Source: Vulcanisaeta distributa JCM 11217
GTDB taxonomy: Archaea; Thermoproteota; Thermoprotei; Thermoproteales; Thermocladiaceae
NCBI RefSeq assembly: GCF_001316005.1
Contig: NZ_BBBJ01000003.1
Coordinates: 62,001-126,000 of the forward strand
Length of the DNA stretch: 64,000 nt
Reading direction: 5' to 3'
Below are positions 18,987-28,288 of this stretch, piece after piece; the first letter of the stretch is position 1, and each line of letters begins with the position of its first letter. A model generated the notes under the pieces. The model worked only from the letters and a program-made list of their open reading frames with translations. It was not told where the DNA came from and did no database searches. The position numbers and the translations under genes were made by a program.

Positions 18987-20309
18987 CTATTCCTTACTTG
19001 AGGTTATTTCTTCAATTTCATAATCATTATTACCACCCTTAAGTATGCTTTCCATCTTTGTTAATTCCTTAATTATGTCTATTCCATAGGCCTTACTTAA
19101 CATCTTTAGTTTTATGCTTCTCTCAATATCTATATCGCCAGTGTTCGTTAATACGTTTATGAACTCCAACGTACCATTATTTATCACAGGCTCGACAATG
19201 CTATTGACAATTCTCTTGCCATTCCTTATGCTCATGAAGACTACGCTTGAGAGCAGCTGTAGGTTGCCAATGTTAACGTTTAATGGTGGGTTTGTTAATC
19301 TTAGTAATAATTCCTCAGGCGTTGATGCGTGGAATGTGGTTAGCATGCCATGGCCGAGCGCCGAGGCTTGAAATAGGGCGTGGACTTCTTCACCCCTAAC
19401 CTCGCCAACTATTATGTAATCCGGCCTATACCTCACGGCTAATTTAACGAGGTCGAACATGCTAATCCTGGACTTCTCATCCTCACCCTCCCTAGTGAAC
19501 ATCCTAATCCAGTGTGGGTGTGGTAGGCGTATCTCCGGCGTGTCTTCTATCGTCACTATCTTTGAGTACGTGGGCAACTTACTGGCTATTGCGCTGAGTA
19601 ATGTTGTTTTTCCACTACTCATTGGGCCGCTAATCATTATGAAGCCCTTAAGCTCGGCGATTAACCATAGGTAAGCAGCCGCACTGGGCTTGAGTGTACC
19701 CTTTAAGATTAATTCCTCGAGTGTTAAGGGCTGTGGTGGAAACTTCCTTATGCTAAAGGTTGGTCCTATCGTTATCTCACCGATAGTTCCAGTGAATCTA
19801 TGACCTTCAGGAAGTATTGTCTCTAAGTACGGCTTCAACAATGAGACGGATCTCGGCAATCCTCTCCTGCTAATGCTCATTATGAAGTCCTTAGCCTCAA
19901 CCTCGGAGTTAAACCTAATATTCGTCACTAACCTAATCCCCGGCAATTCCCTATGCACCACGGTTATTGGATACGACCAATTATTGAGCTCAACCTCCTC
20001 GATATTTGGGTCAAAGAGAGGCACCGTTATTGGCCCGTAACCCCCCCTTAAATCCCTTAATAAGTAGTAGATTATTGACTCCGCCAATTGCTTATTGCTC
20101 AAATCCTTCAATACCTCATTTATTGCATCAAGTATTGACGTATTTCTCTGCCTCATGAAATCGATGACTTTACCCTTCATGTCCGTGCACTGCACATCGC
20201 ACTTGGGCTCTTTAACTATGTAGTAGTACGCATCATCCTTCATAACTATTGAGACAGGTACTCTGAAGGTAAACCCATCTATACTTACATTAACTATGTA
20301 ATTGCTCAT
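18987..20309 (-). CDS. TadA/GspE-type secretion ATPase
   Basis: 440-residue hexameric ATPase of the type II/IV secretion superfamily that powers pilus assembly. An N-terminal domain (about 1-190) is followed by Walker A (ISGPMSSGKTTLLSAIAS), an Asp box (VTIEDTPEIRLP), Walker B (YRPDYIIVGEVRG) and a His box (GHGMLTTFHAST). Intact. It is the last gene of a minus-strand run that begins with two pilin-like genes (20884-21327 and 20386-20839), and its membrane partner is the TadC-like gene at 14629. Confidence 0.88.
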   Translation of the reverse strand: MSNYIVNVSIDGFTFRVPVSIVMKDDAYYYIVKEPKCDVQCTDMKGKVIDFMRQRNTSILDAINEVLKDLSNKQLAESIIYYLLRDLRGGYGPITVPLFDPNIEEVELNNWSYPITVVHRELPGIRLVTNIRFNSEVEAKDFIMSISRRGLPRSVSLLKPYLETILPEGHRFTGTIGEITIGPTFSIRKFPPQPLTLEELILKGTLKPSAAAYLWLIAELKGFIMISGPMSSGKTTLLSAIASKLPTYSKIVTIEDTPEIRLPHPHWIRMFTREGEDEKSRISMFDLVKLAVRYRPDYIIVGEVRGEEVHALFQASALGHGMLTTFHASTPEELLLRLTNPPLNVNIGNLQLLSSVVFMSIRNGKRIVNSIVEPVINNGTLEFINVLTNTGDIDIERSIKLKMLSKAYGIDIIKELTKMESILKGGNNDYEIEEITSSKE

Positions 20310-20385
20310 CGATTACATAATCTCAATTGAAGATATAAGCCACTAACGTGATTTTTAATAAACTACCCAATCTACTTGATTGCTT

Positions 20386-20839
20386 TTACTGAGAAATTGC
20401 TATACTCTCTGCAGCAACCTCCTGTCCACCGTCTGTGTGCCCCCCCTCAATAACGACTATGTACTTGTTACCTGTTATGAATTGCGTTGATGATGTCCCA
20501 ACAATGCTTGTTGACTGGCCTGGGTTTAATACCGTGTTTAATGACTGAGTCACTATGGGTGTTTGTGAGTTCTGTGGGTATATTAGTATTGAGGTTATGG
20601 TTATGGGGGGTTGTACCTATGTTTTCTACGGTTATTGAGTATACATTACCTGCCAGTTGTGGGTTGATTATGCTTATTTGTGCCTGTGTTGTTAGTACGG
20701 AGGTTCTTGATTGGAAGTAATTGTACAGCATTATCGCAGCCACTATTACGAAGACTATCATGAGTATCGTGTATATTGGTCCGCTTAAGTCTCCTCTTTT
20801 TTGTCTGTTTATTTTTCTTGTATTACTTCCGTAATACAT
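20386..20839 (-). CDS. Type IV pilin-like protein with class III signal peptide (one frame break)
   Basis: The N-terminus has a basic stretch ending KRG followed by DLSGPIYTILMIVFVIVAAI, the pattern cut by the archaeal prepilin peptidase (PibD/FlaK), with the hydrophobic helix that forms the pilus core. The rest is beta-rich and Thr/Ser-rich. The break is at the C6/G6 run near 20605-20610 (five C restore TTPITITSILIYPQNS); the true end is then ESIAISQ at 20386. About 150 residues. It lies directly upstream of the TadA-like ATPase on the same strand. Confidence 0.72.
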
Positions 20840-20883
20840 CAGTAGGTTAGTCTCAAGTTGATATTTAAGTCACTAATGGTTAA

Positions 20884-21327
20884 TTAAGGCTGGGGGGGAA
20901 TTACGTATTGCGTTGTGTTTGTTTTGTAGATCATGCATATCGTGGTGTTTGCAATGCAGAATTCGGTGTTGATGATGCATTGTTGGTAGGGTATTTGCCT
21001 ATTTATTATTATGTAATTGCCGGGGGGGGCTAGGTAGGTGTTGTTCATGCTTATTTCCATCGTATTGCCTTGGCAGTTCATGTATATTTTACCTAGGTTT
21101 ATTGGTGTATGTCCATTATTATAGATTACTAAGTATAGTTGGTTTGTCGTCTCGTTGGTTACTATCACGGCGTCCGGTATGTATATGCTCGTGCTCGCCA
21201 TTTGATTTATGGAATTCACCAGTGAGAGGGCTAGTCCCATGTGGCTGAGTACGATGAATAGTGCGTATCCTAGGTATATCGAGCCTATTAATAGCATTAC
21301 TTCAGCGATTAATCTATCCAGTGCCAT
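20884..21327 (-). CDS. Pilin-like protein with N-terminal hydrophobic helix
   Basis: 147 residues: a short N-terminus, one hydrophobic helix (about residues 8-32, VMLLIGSIYLGYALFIVL), then a beta-rich extracellular domain with several N-x-S/T sequons and four Cys that could form disulfides. Layout resembles minor pilins or FlaF/FlaG-like proteins but a peptidase site is not obvious. First gene of the minus-strand pilus run, 44 bases before the next. An eight-C run encodes APPGNY. Confidence 0.6.
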   Translation of the reverse strand: MALDRLIAEVMLLIGSIYLGYALFIVLSHMGLALSLVNSINQMASTSIYIPDAVIVTNETTNQLYLVIYNNGHTPINLGKIYMNCQGNTMEISMNNTYLAPPGNYIIINRQIPYQQCIINTEFCIANTTICMIYKTNTTQYVIPPQP

Positions 21328-21439
21328 CCTATTAGTAATCCTCAGCAGGCTTAATAAGGGACTTTAGTGGTTATTTCCGTTGATCCTCGTCTGGTGCGTA
21401 GTGTAAATGTTTTTAAATGGTTTAGTTACGCCTTGACCG

Positions 21440-22054
21440 ATGAGTACTGAGTCTGCTGTTGAGGCTTGGCAGCCTAGGACGTGGGTTGGTAGGTTGGTTA
21501 AGGAGGGTAAGGTTAAGTCTATTGACGATTTATTTAGGCTTAATTTGCCCATTAAGGAGCCTGAGATTATCGACTTCTTCCTGCCGAATCTCAAGCATGA
21601 GGTTGTTAGTATAAACATTGTGCAGAGGCAAACAGACGCTGGTGAGGTTAGTCAGTTCCAAGTGGCTGTGGTTATTGGTAATGAGGATGGTTACGTGGGC
21701 GTCGGCATGGGTAAGGGTAGGCAGGTTAATCAAGCTATTGAGAAGGCTATTAGGGAGGCGAAGCTTAACATAATACCCGTTAGGAGGGGTTGCGGCTCGT
21801 GGCACTGCTCATGTGATGAGCCACATAGTGTTCCGTTTAAGGTTGTTGGTAAGAGCGGTAGTGTTAGGGTCATACTAATACCGGCGCCAAAGGGCGTTGG
21901 ACTTGTGGCTGCCGACGCGGCTAAGGTCGTACTGAGGCTGGCGGGTATTAAGGATGTATGGTCATATGCGTGGGGGGGTGAGACGAGGACAACGCACAAC
22001 CTGGTTAAGGCCACGTACGACGCATTAAGGAAGACCTACGCCTTCTCCATCTAA
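21440..22054 (+). CDS. rps5: 30S ribosomal protein S5
   Basis: S5 with the double-stranded RNA-binding N-terminal domain ([39 protein letters not shown]) and the C-terminal domain ([44 protein letters not shown]). 204 residues, normal for archaea. In [10 protein letters not shown] there is one Gly more than in relatives, at a seven-G run (about 21973-21979). A TATA-like ATGTTTTTAAATGG (about 21406-21419) precedes ATG 21440. First gene of the ribosomal/secretion block. Confidence 0.93.
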   Translation: MSTESAVEAWQPRTWVGRLVKEGKVKSIDDLFRLNLPIKEPEIIDFFLPNLKHEVVSINIVQRQTDAGEVSQFQVAVVIGNEDGYVGVGMGKGRQVNQAIEKAIREAKLNIIPVRRGCGSWHCSCDEPHSVPFKVVGKSGSVRVILIPAPKGVGLVAADAAKVVLRLAGIKDVWSYAWGGETRTTHNLVKATYDALRKTYAFSI

Positions 22055-22106
22055 TTCCGTGGGGGGGCTAAAGCTTAATAAATCATTGGTTTATTGGGCC
22101 TTGACT

Positions 22107-22665
22107 ATGCAGGTTCAGGAGGGTGCGCAAAGCGTTGGGGGGGAGATGCCTTATACGCGGATTGCCGTAATTAGACTTAAGGGCCTGGCAGATACGCCAC
22201 CCGATGTTGAGAAGACCCTCAACCTACTCAGGCTGAGGAGGAGGTATACATGCGTGGTCATTGATGGAAGACCATCATACATGGGTATGCTCAACATCGT
22301 TAAGGATTGGGTCACCTGGGGGCGAGATAGACGCTGATACCCTGGCCGAGTTATTGAGGAGGAGGGGGTAGGCTAATTGGTGATAAGCCGTTGACCGATG
22401 ACTGGGTTAGGAAGTATGGGTGGTCGAGCATCGATGAATTCGCGCTGGCGTACATAAAGGGTGAGGTTAATCAATTATCCTGCCCGGAGAATAAGCCGTG
22501 GCCAAAGTCAGGCAATAAGGTGCTCTGCATACCTGGGTTAAAGCCATTCTTTAGGCTTCACCCGCCATCCGGCGGTCTTAGAAGTATTAAGAAGGGGTTT
22601 AATGAGGGCGGTGATTTGGGTTATAGGGCATTGCCATTAATGAGTTAATACTTAGGATGTTGTAA
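22107..22665 (+). CDS. rpl30: 50S ribosomal protein L30 (three frame breaks)
   Basis: L30 of archaeal type: [60 protein letters not shown] and [15 protein letters not shown] at the end. The frame breaks at TGGGGGCGAG (22318-22325, five G for four), at AGGAGGGGGTAGG (about 22366-22370, five G for four) and near 22626 (GGGG appears as GGG in YRGIAI). ATG 22107 is chosen because TATA-like CTTAATAAATC lies about 28 bases upstream. The first about 13 residues ([13 protein letters not shown]) are not typical of the family, so ATG 22146 remains possible. Confidence 0.88.
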
Positions 22666-22792
22666 TTACCGTTAATTACAATTAATATTACCAATCTCCG
22701 GAATGATGCGCCTAGTTTAGGTTTCGTTTTTCATCTCGTGATGAAGGGAAGGTCATAAAATTTATTAAGGGTTTCAATAGTCAATCGTAGTC

Positions 22793-23274
22793 ATGGTTAG
22801 GCGATTCGAGAAGAAGGCTAGGAAGTATAGGGGGGGTTCGAGGACTCATGGCTGGGGGGGTAGGGTTGGCCAACATAGGAAGAGCGGTTCCAGCGGTGGT
22901 AGGGGGGGTAGGTCAGGGCTTCATAAGCATAAGTGGTCGTTCGTGATGAAGTACGCAGAGGACTCAAGTGGTTACCCATTCTATGGTAAGCATGGCTTTA
23001 AGCAGCCCGAGACCATAGTTGCCGCAAGGCTTGGCATCAATGTTGGTGAGCTTGACTCAATGCTCGATGAATTGGTTAGTAAGGGGGGGTTGGTGCAGGT
23101 AGTTGATGGTAAGTACGTCGTTGATCTATTAAAGATTGGCTTTAATAAGTTGCTTGGTAGGGGGGGTAAGGTTAGTAAGCCCATGGTTGTTAAGGCCGTT
23201 TGGGTTTCGAGGAAGGCTGAGGAGAAGATCAGGGCTGCTGGGGGGGCTCTGTTGAGTTGGTGCGGGGGGGGTAG
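22793..23274 (+). CDS. rpl15: 50S ribosomal protein L15 (one frame break near the end)
   Basis: L15 with [27 protein letters not shown] and a C-terminal [18 protein letters not shown]. The break lies near 23248-23250 (GCTCTG, one base short); the repaired end is VELVRGG and a stop at 23272-23274. The universal motif [15 protein letters not shown] reads here with an extra Gly at two places (RGGS and WGGR), both at seven-G runs, the clearest sign that those runs are three bases too long. Ends 3 bases before secY. Confidence 0.9.
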
Positions 23275-23277
23275 TGC

Positions 23278-24724
23278 ATGGCTAATACTGGGCGTAGATT
23301 CATCGATGTTGTGGAGCCAATACTGCGTTATGTACCTACCGTGCCCAGGCCCAGGGAAGCCCTGAGCATGGGATCAAGGCTGTTCTGGACATTCCTGGCG
23401 GTAACCGTTTACTTATTAATGTCCATAACGCCGCTTTACGGATTAAGTCCTGTGACGCCGTCCTTCTTCCTATCACCGGCCATAGCGGCAATACTGGGCA
23501 TAACCTTCGGCACGCTCGCCCAATTAGGTATAACGCCGATAGTCGTGGCCGGCATAATACTTGAGATACTCGTTTTCTCGGACATGATAAACATAGACCT
23601 TGAGGACCCGGAGGACCAGGCTAAGTTCAATGCACTATTGAAGTTACTTGCAATAGTCTTTGGGCTTCTTGAGGCAGTGGCCCTGGTGACCAGTGGGCAG
23701 TTGGTCCCCGTTAACGCCCTCGGTGGGGGGGCCCTAATCGTACTTCAGCTGTTTATAGCCACAGTAATAATAATTCTAATGGATGACATGATATCCAAGG
23801 GATGGGGGGGACTGGGTAGTGGCATATCGCTGTTTATACTGGTGACGATAGTCAAGCAGATGTTTGCAATGGCGTTCTCACCATTTACCCTGCCAGGTTC
23901 CGTAATACCCTACGGTGCAATCCCCGCGTTAGCTGCGGCGATATACTACGCAATTGGTGGTAAGTTAACCTACCTAATGAGTATATTGTACCAGGTGAAT
24001 TTACCGAGCCTAACGGGCCTAATAGCACGGTAGCCCTGGCGCTCATAGTACTTTACCTGGAGCTCATGGAGTATCGATACCAGTGGCCCTCGTTCAGTAT
24101 AGGGGCTATAGGTACTCAGTGCCTCTGAAGCTCATGTACGTGTCGGTACTACCCATAATATTCACGGCATACACCGTGTATCTAATTGGCGAGGGGGGGC
24201 TAACACTCCTCTGGAGTGCATACAATAAAGCCAACACTAACCCATTCCTCAACTGGTTGGCCTGTGCCCACATGACACCGACAGGCCTGATACCATGCCC
24301 CAACTCACTGCTTTATTACTTCACGGTTGTGCCTAGGAACATCGACGCCGCTTACATAGCGGTTCACATAGTCATGTATGCGGTGTTGTCCGTAATCTTC
24401 GCCATAGTGTGGGTTAACTTAGCTGGCCTGAGTGCGGAGGATCAGGCTAAGTATATAGTTCAGGGTGGAATGCACATACCTGGATTTAGGCCTAGTCCCA
24501 AGGTCATTGCTAAGTTCCTCGATAGGTACGTCAGGATGCTCACAATAATTAGTGGCTTGATTGTCGGCGTTATAGCGGCCCTCGGCGATATTGCCGGCGT
24601 CTTTGGCGGTGGTATTGGCCTGATACTGGTTGTGGAGATCGTGATACAGTACTACACGCTGGCTCTGCAGGAGCAGTTGTTTGAGATTTACCCAGGCCTT
24701 AAGAGACTCCTTGGTAAGGAGTAG
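23278..24724 (+). CDS. secY: Preprotein translocase subunit SecY (two frame breaks)
   Basis: Central channel of the Sec translocon, ten transmembrane helices. Seen: plug region [33 protein letters not shown], after the breaks [20 protein letters not shown], and a C-terminal [19 protein letters not shown]. Breaks lie near 24019 (GGGG appears as GGG before CCTAATAGC) and near 24068 (GGG appears as GG in LMGVSIPV). The conserved KGWGLGSGIS reads [11 protein letters not shown] at a seven-G run (about 23803-23809). About 483 residues once repaired. Confidence 0.93.
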
Positions 24725-24765
24725 GTATGAAAAGTTTATAAATTAAGGCCATACCTGTAATCCTC

Positions 24766-24897
24766 GTGGGTGGCAGACAAAGGACTAGCCTATTCATGAC
24801 GAGTGAGGAAGAGGAGAGGAGGTTGGGTAAGGCATTAACCGAGACCGGTGGTTCAACGCAACAACAGGGTAAGCAGTCTAAGGGAGGTAAGAAGTAA
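24766..24897 (+). CDS. Small hypothetical protein of 43 residues
   Basis: Short hydrophilic protein: an N-terminal GGRQRTSLFMTSEEEERRL, then Gln/Gly/Ser-rich and a Lys-rich tail (GKQSKGGKK). No membrane helix and no family recognised. GTG 24766 lies 26 bases after the centre of a strong TATA box (GTTTATAAATT, about 24735-24745), which is good evidence that it is expressed and leaderless. Its place between secY and the SPOUT gene suggests a role near ribosomes or translocation, but that is a guess. Confidence 0.55.
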   Translation: MGGRQRTSLFMTSEEEERRLGKALTETGGSTQQQGKQSKGGKK

Positions 24898-24929
24898 TTC
24901 AAAACCATTAGCTTTTCTAGTGAGTTTAA

Positions 24930-25798
24930 ATGAAGGTATTAAGGTTAAAACCAATAATTGATATTGCAATACCCAGTGACTTACTCGCGGAGGCTCCTGA
25001 CGATAGGGAGGCCGTTAGGAAGATTGGCTACCTTGGCAGGGGCGCCGCGATATTCCAAGTAAGTAAAATAATCATTTATAGGCATAGGCTGGCTGGCGAG
25101 AGGGACAGGGCTAACTTCATCCTGAAGAACCTTCAATACCTGGCGACACCGCCATACTTAAGGAAGGACTTGTTCAAACTGGATAGGGACCTTAGGTACG
25201 CCGGGCTACTACCGCCATTGAAGACACCTAACCACGCCCCCTGAGGGCATACCGCAAAAGGGCGAGTATAGGGAGGGCATTGTCGTTAGGTGGGATGGCT
25301 ACTTCTCCATAATTAAGATTGGCGATGGCATCTACGCGAAGGTACCTAGGCCAATGCCCCTGGGCACTAGGGTTGTTATTCAGATTGATGCTCCAACCGC
25401 GAGGGACGATACGTATAGGGCTCATGTTATTCCCCCCCGGGACCGCCTAAGTATTTACTGGGGGTTTTGAGACGGAGATTATGGAACTTAGTAGGTTATT
25501 TGATGGCTATAATTACGTAATCCTGACGGGTAAGGAGGGCATTAACATTAGGGATGCCATTGACCAGGTAAGGAATGCCTTAAGTGGGGGGGATAGGGTA
25601 CTCGTGGTCTTTGGTTCTCCATATCACGGTGTTGATGAGATCCTGAGGGCTGAGGGTATGGAGGATTCATTGAAGAGGTATCCATTCATTAATTTCATAC
25701 CTGGCCAGGGTGTTGAGACTGTGAGGACTGAGGAGGCCGTGATAGCGGTGCTATCAATACTAAACCTGATTAGGTACCTGCATGGCTCGTTGCCCTAG
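24930..25798 (+). CDS. SPOUT-superfamily RNA methyltransferase, COG2106-like (two frame breaks)
   Basis: Knotted SPOUT methyltransferase of the archaeal/eukaryotic family usually encoded next to L3. An N-terminal ATP/SAM-fold part (LLAEAPDDREAVRKIGYLGRG, QYLATPPYLRKDLF) is interrupted by an OB-like insert (GIVVRWDGYFSIIKIGDG) and ends in the knot (LVVFGSPYHGVDEIL, NFIPGQGVETVRTEEAV). Breaks lie at the C5 run near 25236-25240 (four C restore NHAPEGIPQKGEY) and at GGGGGTTTT near 25459-25467 (one base too many before GAGACG). About 290 residues; substrate probably rRNA, by family only. Confidence 0.78.
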
Positions 25799-25850
25799 TC
25801 CAGGGAACTAATAATTTTTAAATAGGGTTGTGACTACGTAGGGCTGAACT

Positions 25851-26893
25851 ATGGGTTTAAAGATTCATAGGCCCAAGCGCGGATCCATGGCCTACTACCC
25901 AAGGAAGCGAGCCGAGTCCCTAGTGGCCAAGTTTAGGGTATGGCCAGACCCACGCCCCGGCAAGCCCATTCTTCTCGGCTTTGCGGCTTATAAGGCGGGC
26001 ATGGCCCACGCCGTGGTAATTGATGATAGACCCACCAGTCCATTCTACGGTAAGGAGGTCGTTAGGCCAGTCACAATACTCGATGCGCCGCCCATTAAGG
26101 TGATAGCCTTTAGGGCATACACATATGATCCCTGGAAAAACCTGAAGTTAAGTCTTGGTGAGGTTTGGATGCCCGACGTACCTAAGGATATACTGAGGAA
26201 GATTCCGGTACTCCCCCCCGAGAAGTTCAATAAGGAGGAGATGATGAAGAAAATACTCGATAACGTAGACGTAATAACGGAGGTAAGGGCCATCGCAGCC
26301 ACACAACCAAGGCTTAGTGGTATTGGTAAGAAGACGCCGGAGATTCTCGAGATACCGATTGGCGGTGTTGATGACGTTAACCAAATAATTAAGTTCGCTG
26401 ATTCAATACTTGGTAAGGACGTAAACATCAATGACGTATTTAGCGAGGGCCAATACGTAGATGTCGCGGCAATAACTAAGGGCAAGGGGGGGCTACAGGG
26501 CGTTGTTAAGAGGTTTAACGTTAAGATACTGCCCAAGTGGCATAAGCATAGGAAGGGCTATAGAAGGATTGGAGCCATAGGCCCACAGAACCCGGCCCTA
26601 ACCTTCACGACGCCAAGACCTGGGCAAATGGGGGGGTTGCACAAGAGGACTGAGTATAACAAGAGAATACTTAGGATAGGCATGAATGGCGCGGAGGTTA
26701 CCCCCCCAAGCTCGGGATTTCCGCACTACGGCATTATTAAGGGGGGGCCGTACATCGTCCTCGAGGGCACGGTGCCCGGCGTTGTCAAGAGGCTTGTGAC
26801 GCTCAGGTTCCAGTGAGACCTAGGCCACCTACATACCCAACCGGTAAGGTTCAAATAGTCTGGCTATCAACACAGCCACTGCAGGGTGCGTGA
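25851..26893 (+). CDS. rpl3: 50S ribosomal protein L3 (one frame break near the end)
   Basis: L3: N-terminal RPKRGSMAYYPRKRAESL, then LLGFAAYKAGMAH, the loop WHKHRKGYRRIGAIGP, and TPRPGQM. The break is near 26814 (CCC appears as CC); repaired, the tail reads FPVRPRPPTYPTGKVQIVWL and stops at 26893. Four seven-base G/C runs add one residue each to conserved stretches: TKGKGGLQGV, GQMGGLHKRTEYN, VTPPSSG and IIKGGPY. Followed two bases later by rpl4. Confidence 0.93.
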
Positions 26894-26895
26894 TC

Positions 26896-27734
26896 ATGGT
26901 GTCCCTAGACCTATCACCACTGATAAGGCCGAAGTACACCATACCAACGACAGTGAAGGTGCTCGACTTAAGCGGTAACGCCATTAGCGAGGTTTCATTA
27001 CCTCAACATTTCCTCGAGCCAATAAGGCCAGACCTAATACTTAGGGCATACATAAGCGCATTGACGGCACGACTACAGCCTAAGGGCACTGATCCAATGG
27101 CTGGTAAGAGGACCACGGCGGTGAGTTTCGGTATAGGGCTTGGGCTGGCCAGGGTTCCCAGGGTTAAGGGTAGCCTATGGCCAACTGCCAGGTTTGCACC
27201 AAATGTTGTTAAGGGTAGGAGAGCTCACCCACCCAAGGTTGAGAAGATTCTTCATGAGAGGATTAACAAGAGGGAGCGTAGGAAGGCCATTAGATCCGCC
27301 ATAGCCGCTACGGCAATAAGGGACCTAGTCATTGCTAGGGGGGTCACATTGTTGATAAGGTTCCCCAAATACCACTCATTGTTAGTGATGACTTTGAGAG
27401 GATTGGTGTTATGGCGGATCTAAAGAAGGTTCTTACGTCACTCGGCCTTTGGGATGATGTTGAGAGGGTTGCCGAGAGGATTAGGGTTAGGTCTGGCAAG
27501 GGTAAGATGAGGGGGGGTAGGAGGTATAAGGAGGGCAAGAGCCTGCTCATAGTCACGTCAACGATCGACGCGCCTGTTATTAAGGTCGCTAGGAATTTAC
27601 CTGGCGTTGACGCAATTCCAGTGAGGAACTTAAGTGTCCTATACCTGGCGCCTGGTGGTGTCCCTGGTAGGTTAACCGTGTGGACGTTAAGTGCGATTGA
27701 GGAATTGAGAAAGGGCTTGTTCATGGGGGGGTGA
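26896..27734 (+). CDS. rpl4: 50S ribosomal protein L4 (one frame break)
   Basis: L4 (L4e type): [56 protein letters not shown], then after the break [20 protein letters not shown] and [21 protein letters not shown]. The break is at the G6 run at 27338-27343; four G give the usual RGH, seven would give RGGH. The codon GTG 26890 is also in frame; ATG 26896 follows the L3 stop more naturally. About 280 residues. Confidence 0.92.
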
Positions 27735-27742
27735 GGGGGGGC

Positions 27743-27991
27743 ATGATAGTGAGGTTTGTACTTACAGAGAAGAGCCTTAGGCTTGCCGAGAGGGAGAATA
27801 AGATAACGATTATTGTTCCGAGGAATGCCAGTAAGAAGGAGATTAGGGACTACGTGGAGAAGACGTACAATGTTAAGGTTGAGAAGGTCAACACATTAAT
27901 AACAATGACTGGGGGGGAGAAGAAGGCCTATGTTAAGTTAACCCCTGAGTACAACGCGTATGACTTACTTAGTCGCCTAGGCCTTGTATAA
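27743..27991 (+). CDS. rpl23: 50S ribosomal protein L23
   Basis: L23 of about 82 residues: [42 protein letters not shown] and [16 protein letters not shown] are the family signature. It starts at ATG 27743 or at the GTG 27731 that overlaps the L4 stop. L2 and S19, which usually follow in archaeal operons, are absent here; instead two sRNAs lie downstream, so the operon ends. Confidence 0.92.
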   Translation: MIVRFVLTEKSLRLAERENKITIIVPRNASKKEIRDYVEKTYNVKVEKVNTLITMTGGEKKAYVKLTPEYNAYDLLSRLGLV

Positions 27992-28055
27992 TCATCCCCC
28001 CCTTACCTACCTTTAGAATGCTAATCCTAAATTCGTGGCTTCATCGTATTGAGGC

Positions 28056-28112
28056 GATGTCAGGTCGTGGGTTCGTCGTCACCAATCAGCACTTAAGTCC
28101 TTGCATCACTCA
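28056..28112 (-). ncRNA. Box C/D guide sRNA (minus strand)
   Basis: Complete C/D layout on the minus strand: box C GTGATGC (28103-28109), 13-nt guide, D' CTGA (28086-28089), TTG, C' GTGACGA (28076-28082), 12-nt guide, D CTGA (28060-28063). Both C-type boxes differ from GTGATGA by one base. The D guide is CGAACCCACGAC; its complement GTCGTGGGTTCG looks like a tRNA T-arm. The D' guide is AAGGACTTAAGTG, target not recognised. A TATA box (forward GGTATAAAAG, about 28130-28139) lies about 26 bases upstream of the expected 5' end. Ends are estimates. Confidence 0.72.
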
Positions 28113-28128
28113 ATAGCCCTGTACTTAC

Positions 28129-28152
28129 TAGGTATAAAAGTATTTATAATCC
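28129..28152. promoter_or_regulatory. Bidirectional promoter of two C/D sRNAs
   Basis: The stretch holds GGTATAAAAG followed at once by TATTTATAATCC. Read leftwards, the first is a TATA box about 26 bases from the minus-strand sRNA; read rightwards, the second is a TATA box about 26 bases from the plus-strand sRNA. No protein gene starts nearby that would need either. Confidence 0.6.
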
Positions 28153-28167
28153 TAGGCGTAGCACTTA

Positions 28168-28226
28168 CTATGTGATGATGCTTCACCCCCCCCTGAGCTG
28201 TGAGGAATTCTTTAAGTTCTGATGTT
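28168..28226 (+). ncRNA. Box C/D guide sRNA (plus strand), likely 16S target
   Basis: Box C GTGATGA (28172-28178), first guide with a C run, D' CTGA (28193-28196), C' GTGAGGA (28200-28206), 12-nt guide ATTCTTTAAGTT, D CTGA (28219-28222). The last nine guide bases CTTTAAGTT pair perfectly with the archaeal 16S stretch AACTTAAAG that lies in the universal 907-926 region; the match extends to AATTC if one C is missing from the guide. The C run makes the first guide 14 nt, two longer than normal, probably another run-length error. TATA at about 28141-28152. Confidence 0.78.
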
Positions 28227-28288
28227 AATTTAGTCGGTATTTAATGTCATTAGATAAGGTTTATTAGTTCTTTTTAATTATCGATACC

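Noticed and set aside
22666-22792. Possible sRNA between rpl30 and rpl15 (contains AATGATG and GTGATGA)
   Set aside because: No CTGA on either strand at the right spacing. A T-rich stretch may be a terminator, and a TATA-like AATTTATTAAGG near 22760 serves rpl15.
25228-25425. Minus-strand frame opposite the SPOUT methyltransferase, plus many similar antisense frames
   Set aside because: Shadow frames of real genes; they have no TATA box, no family motif, and are broken by the same run errors.
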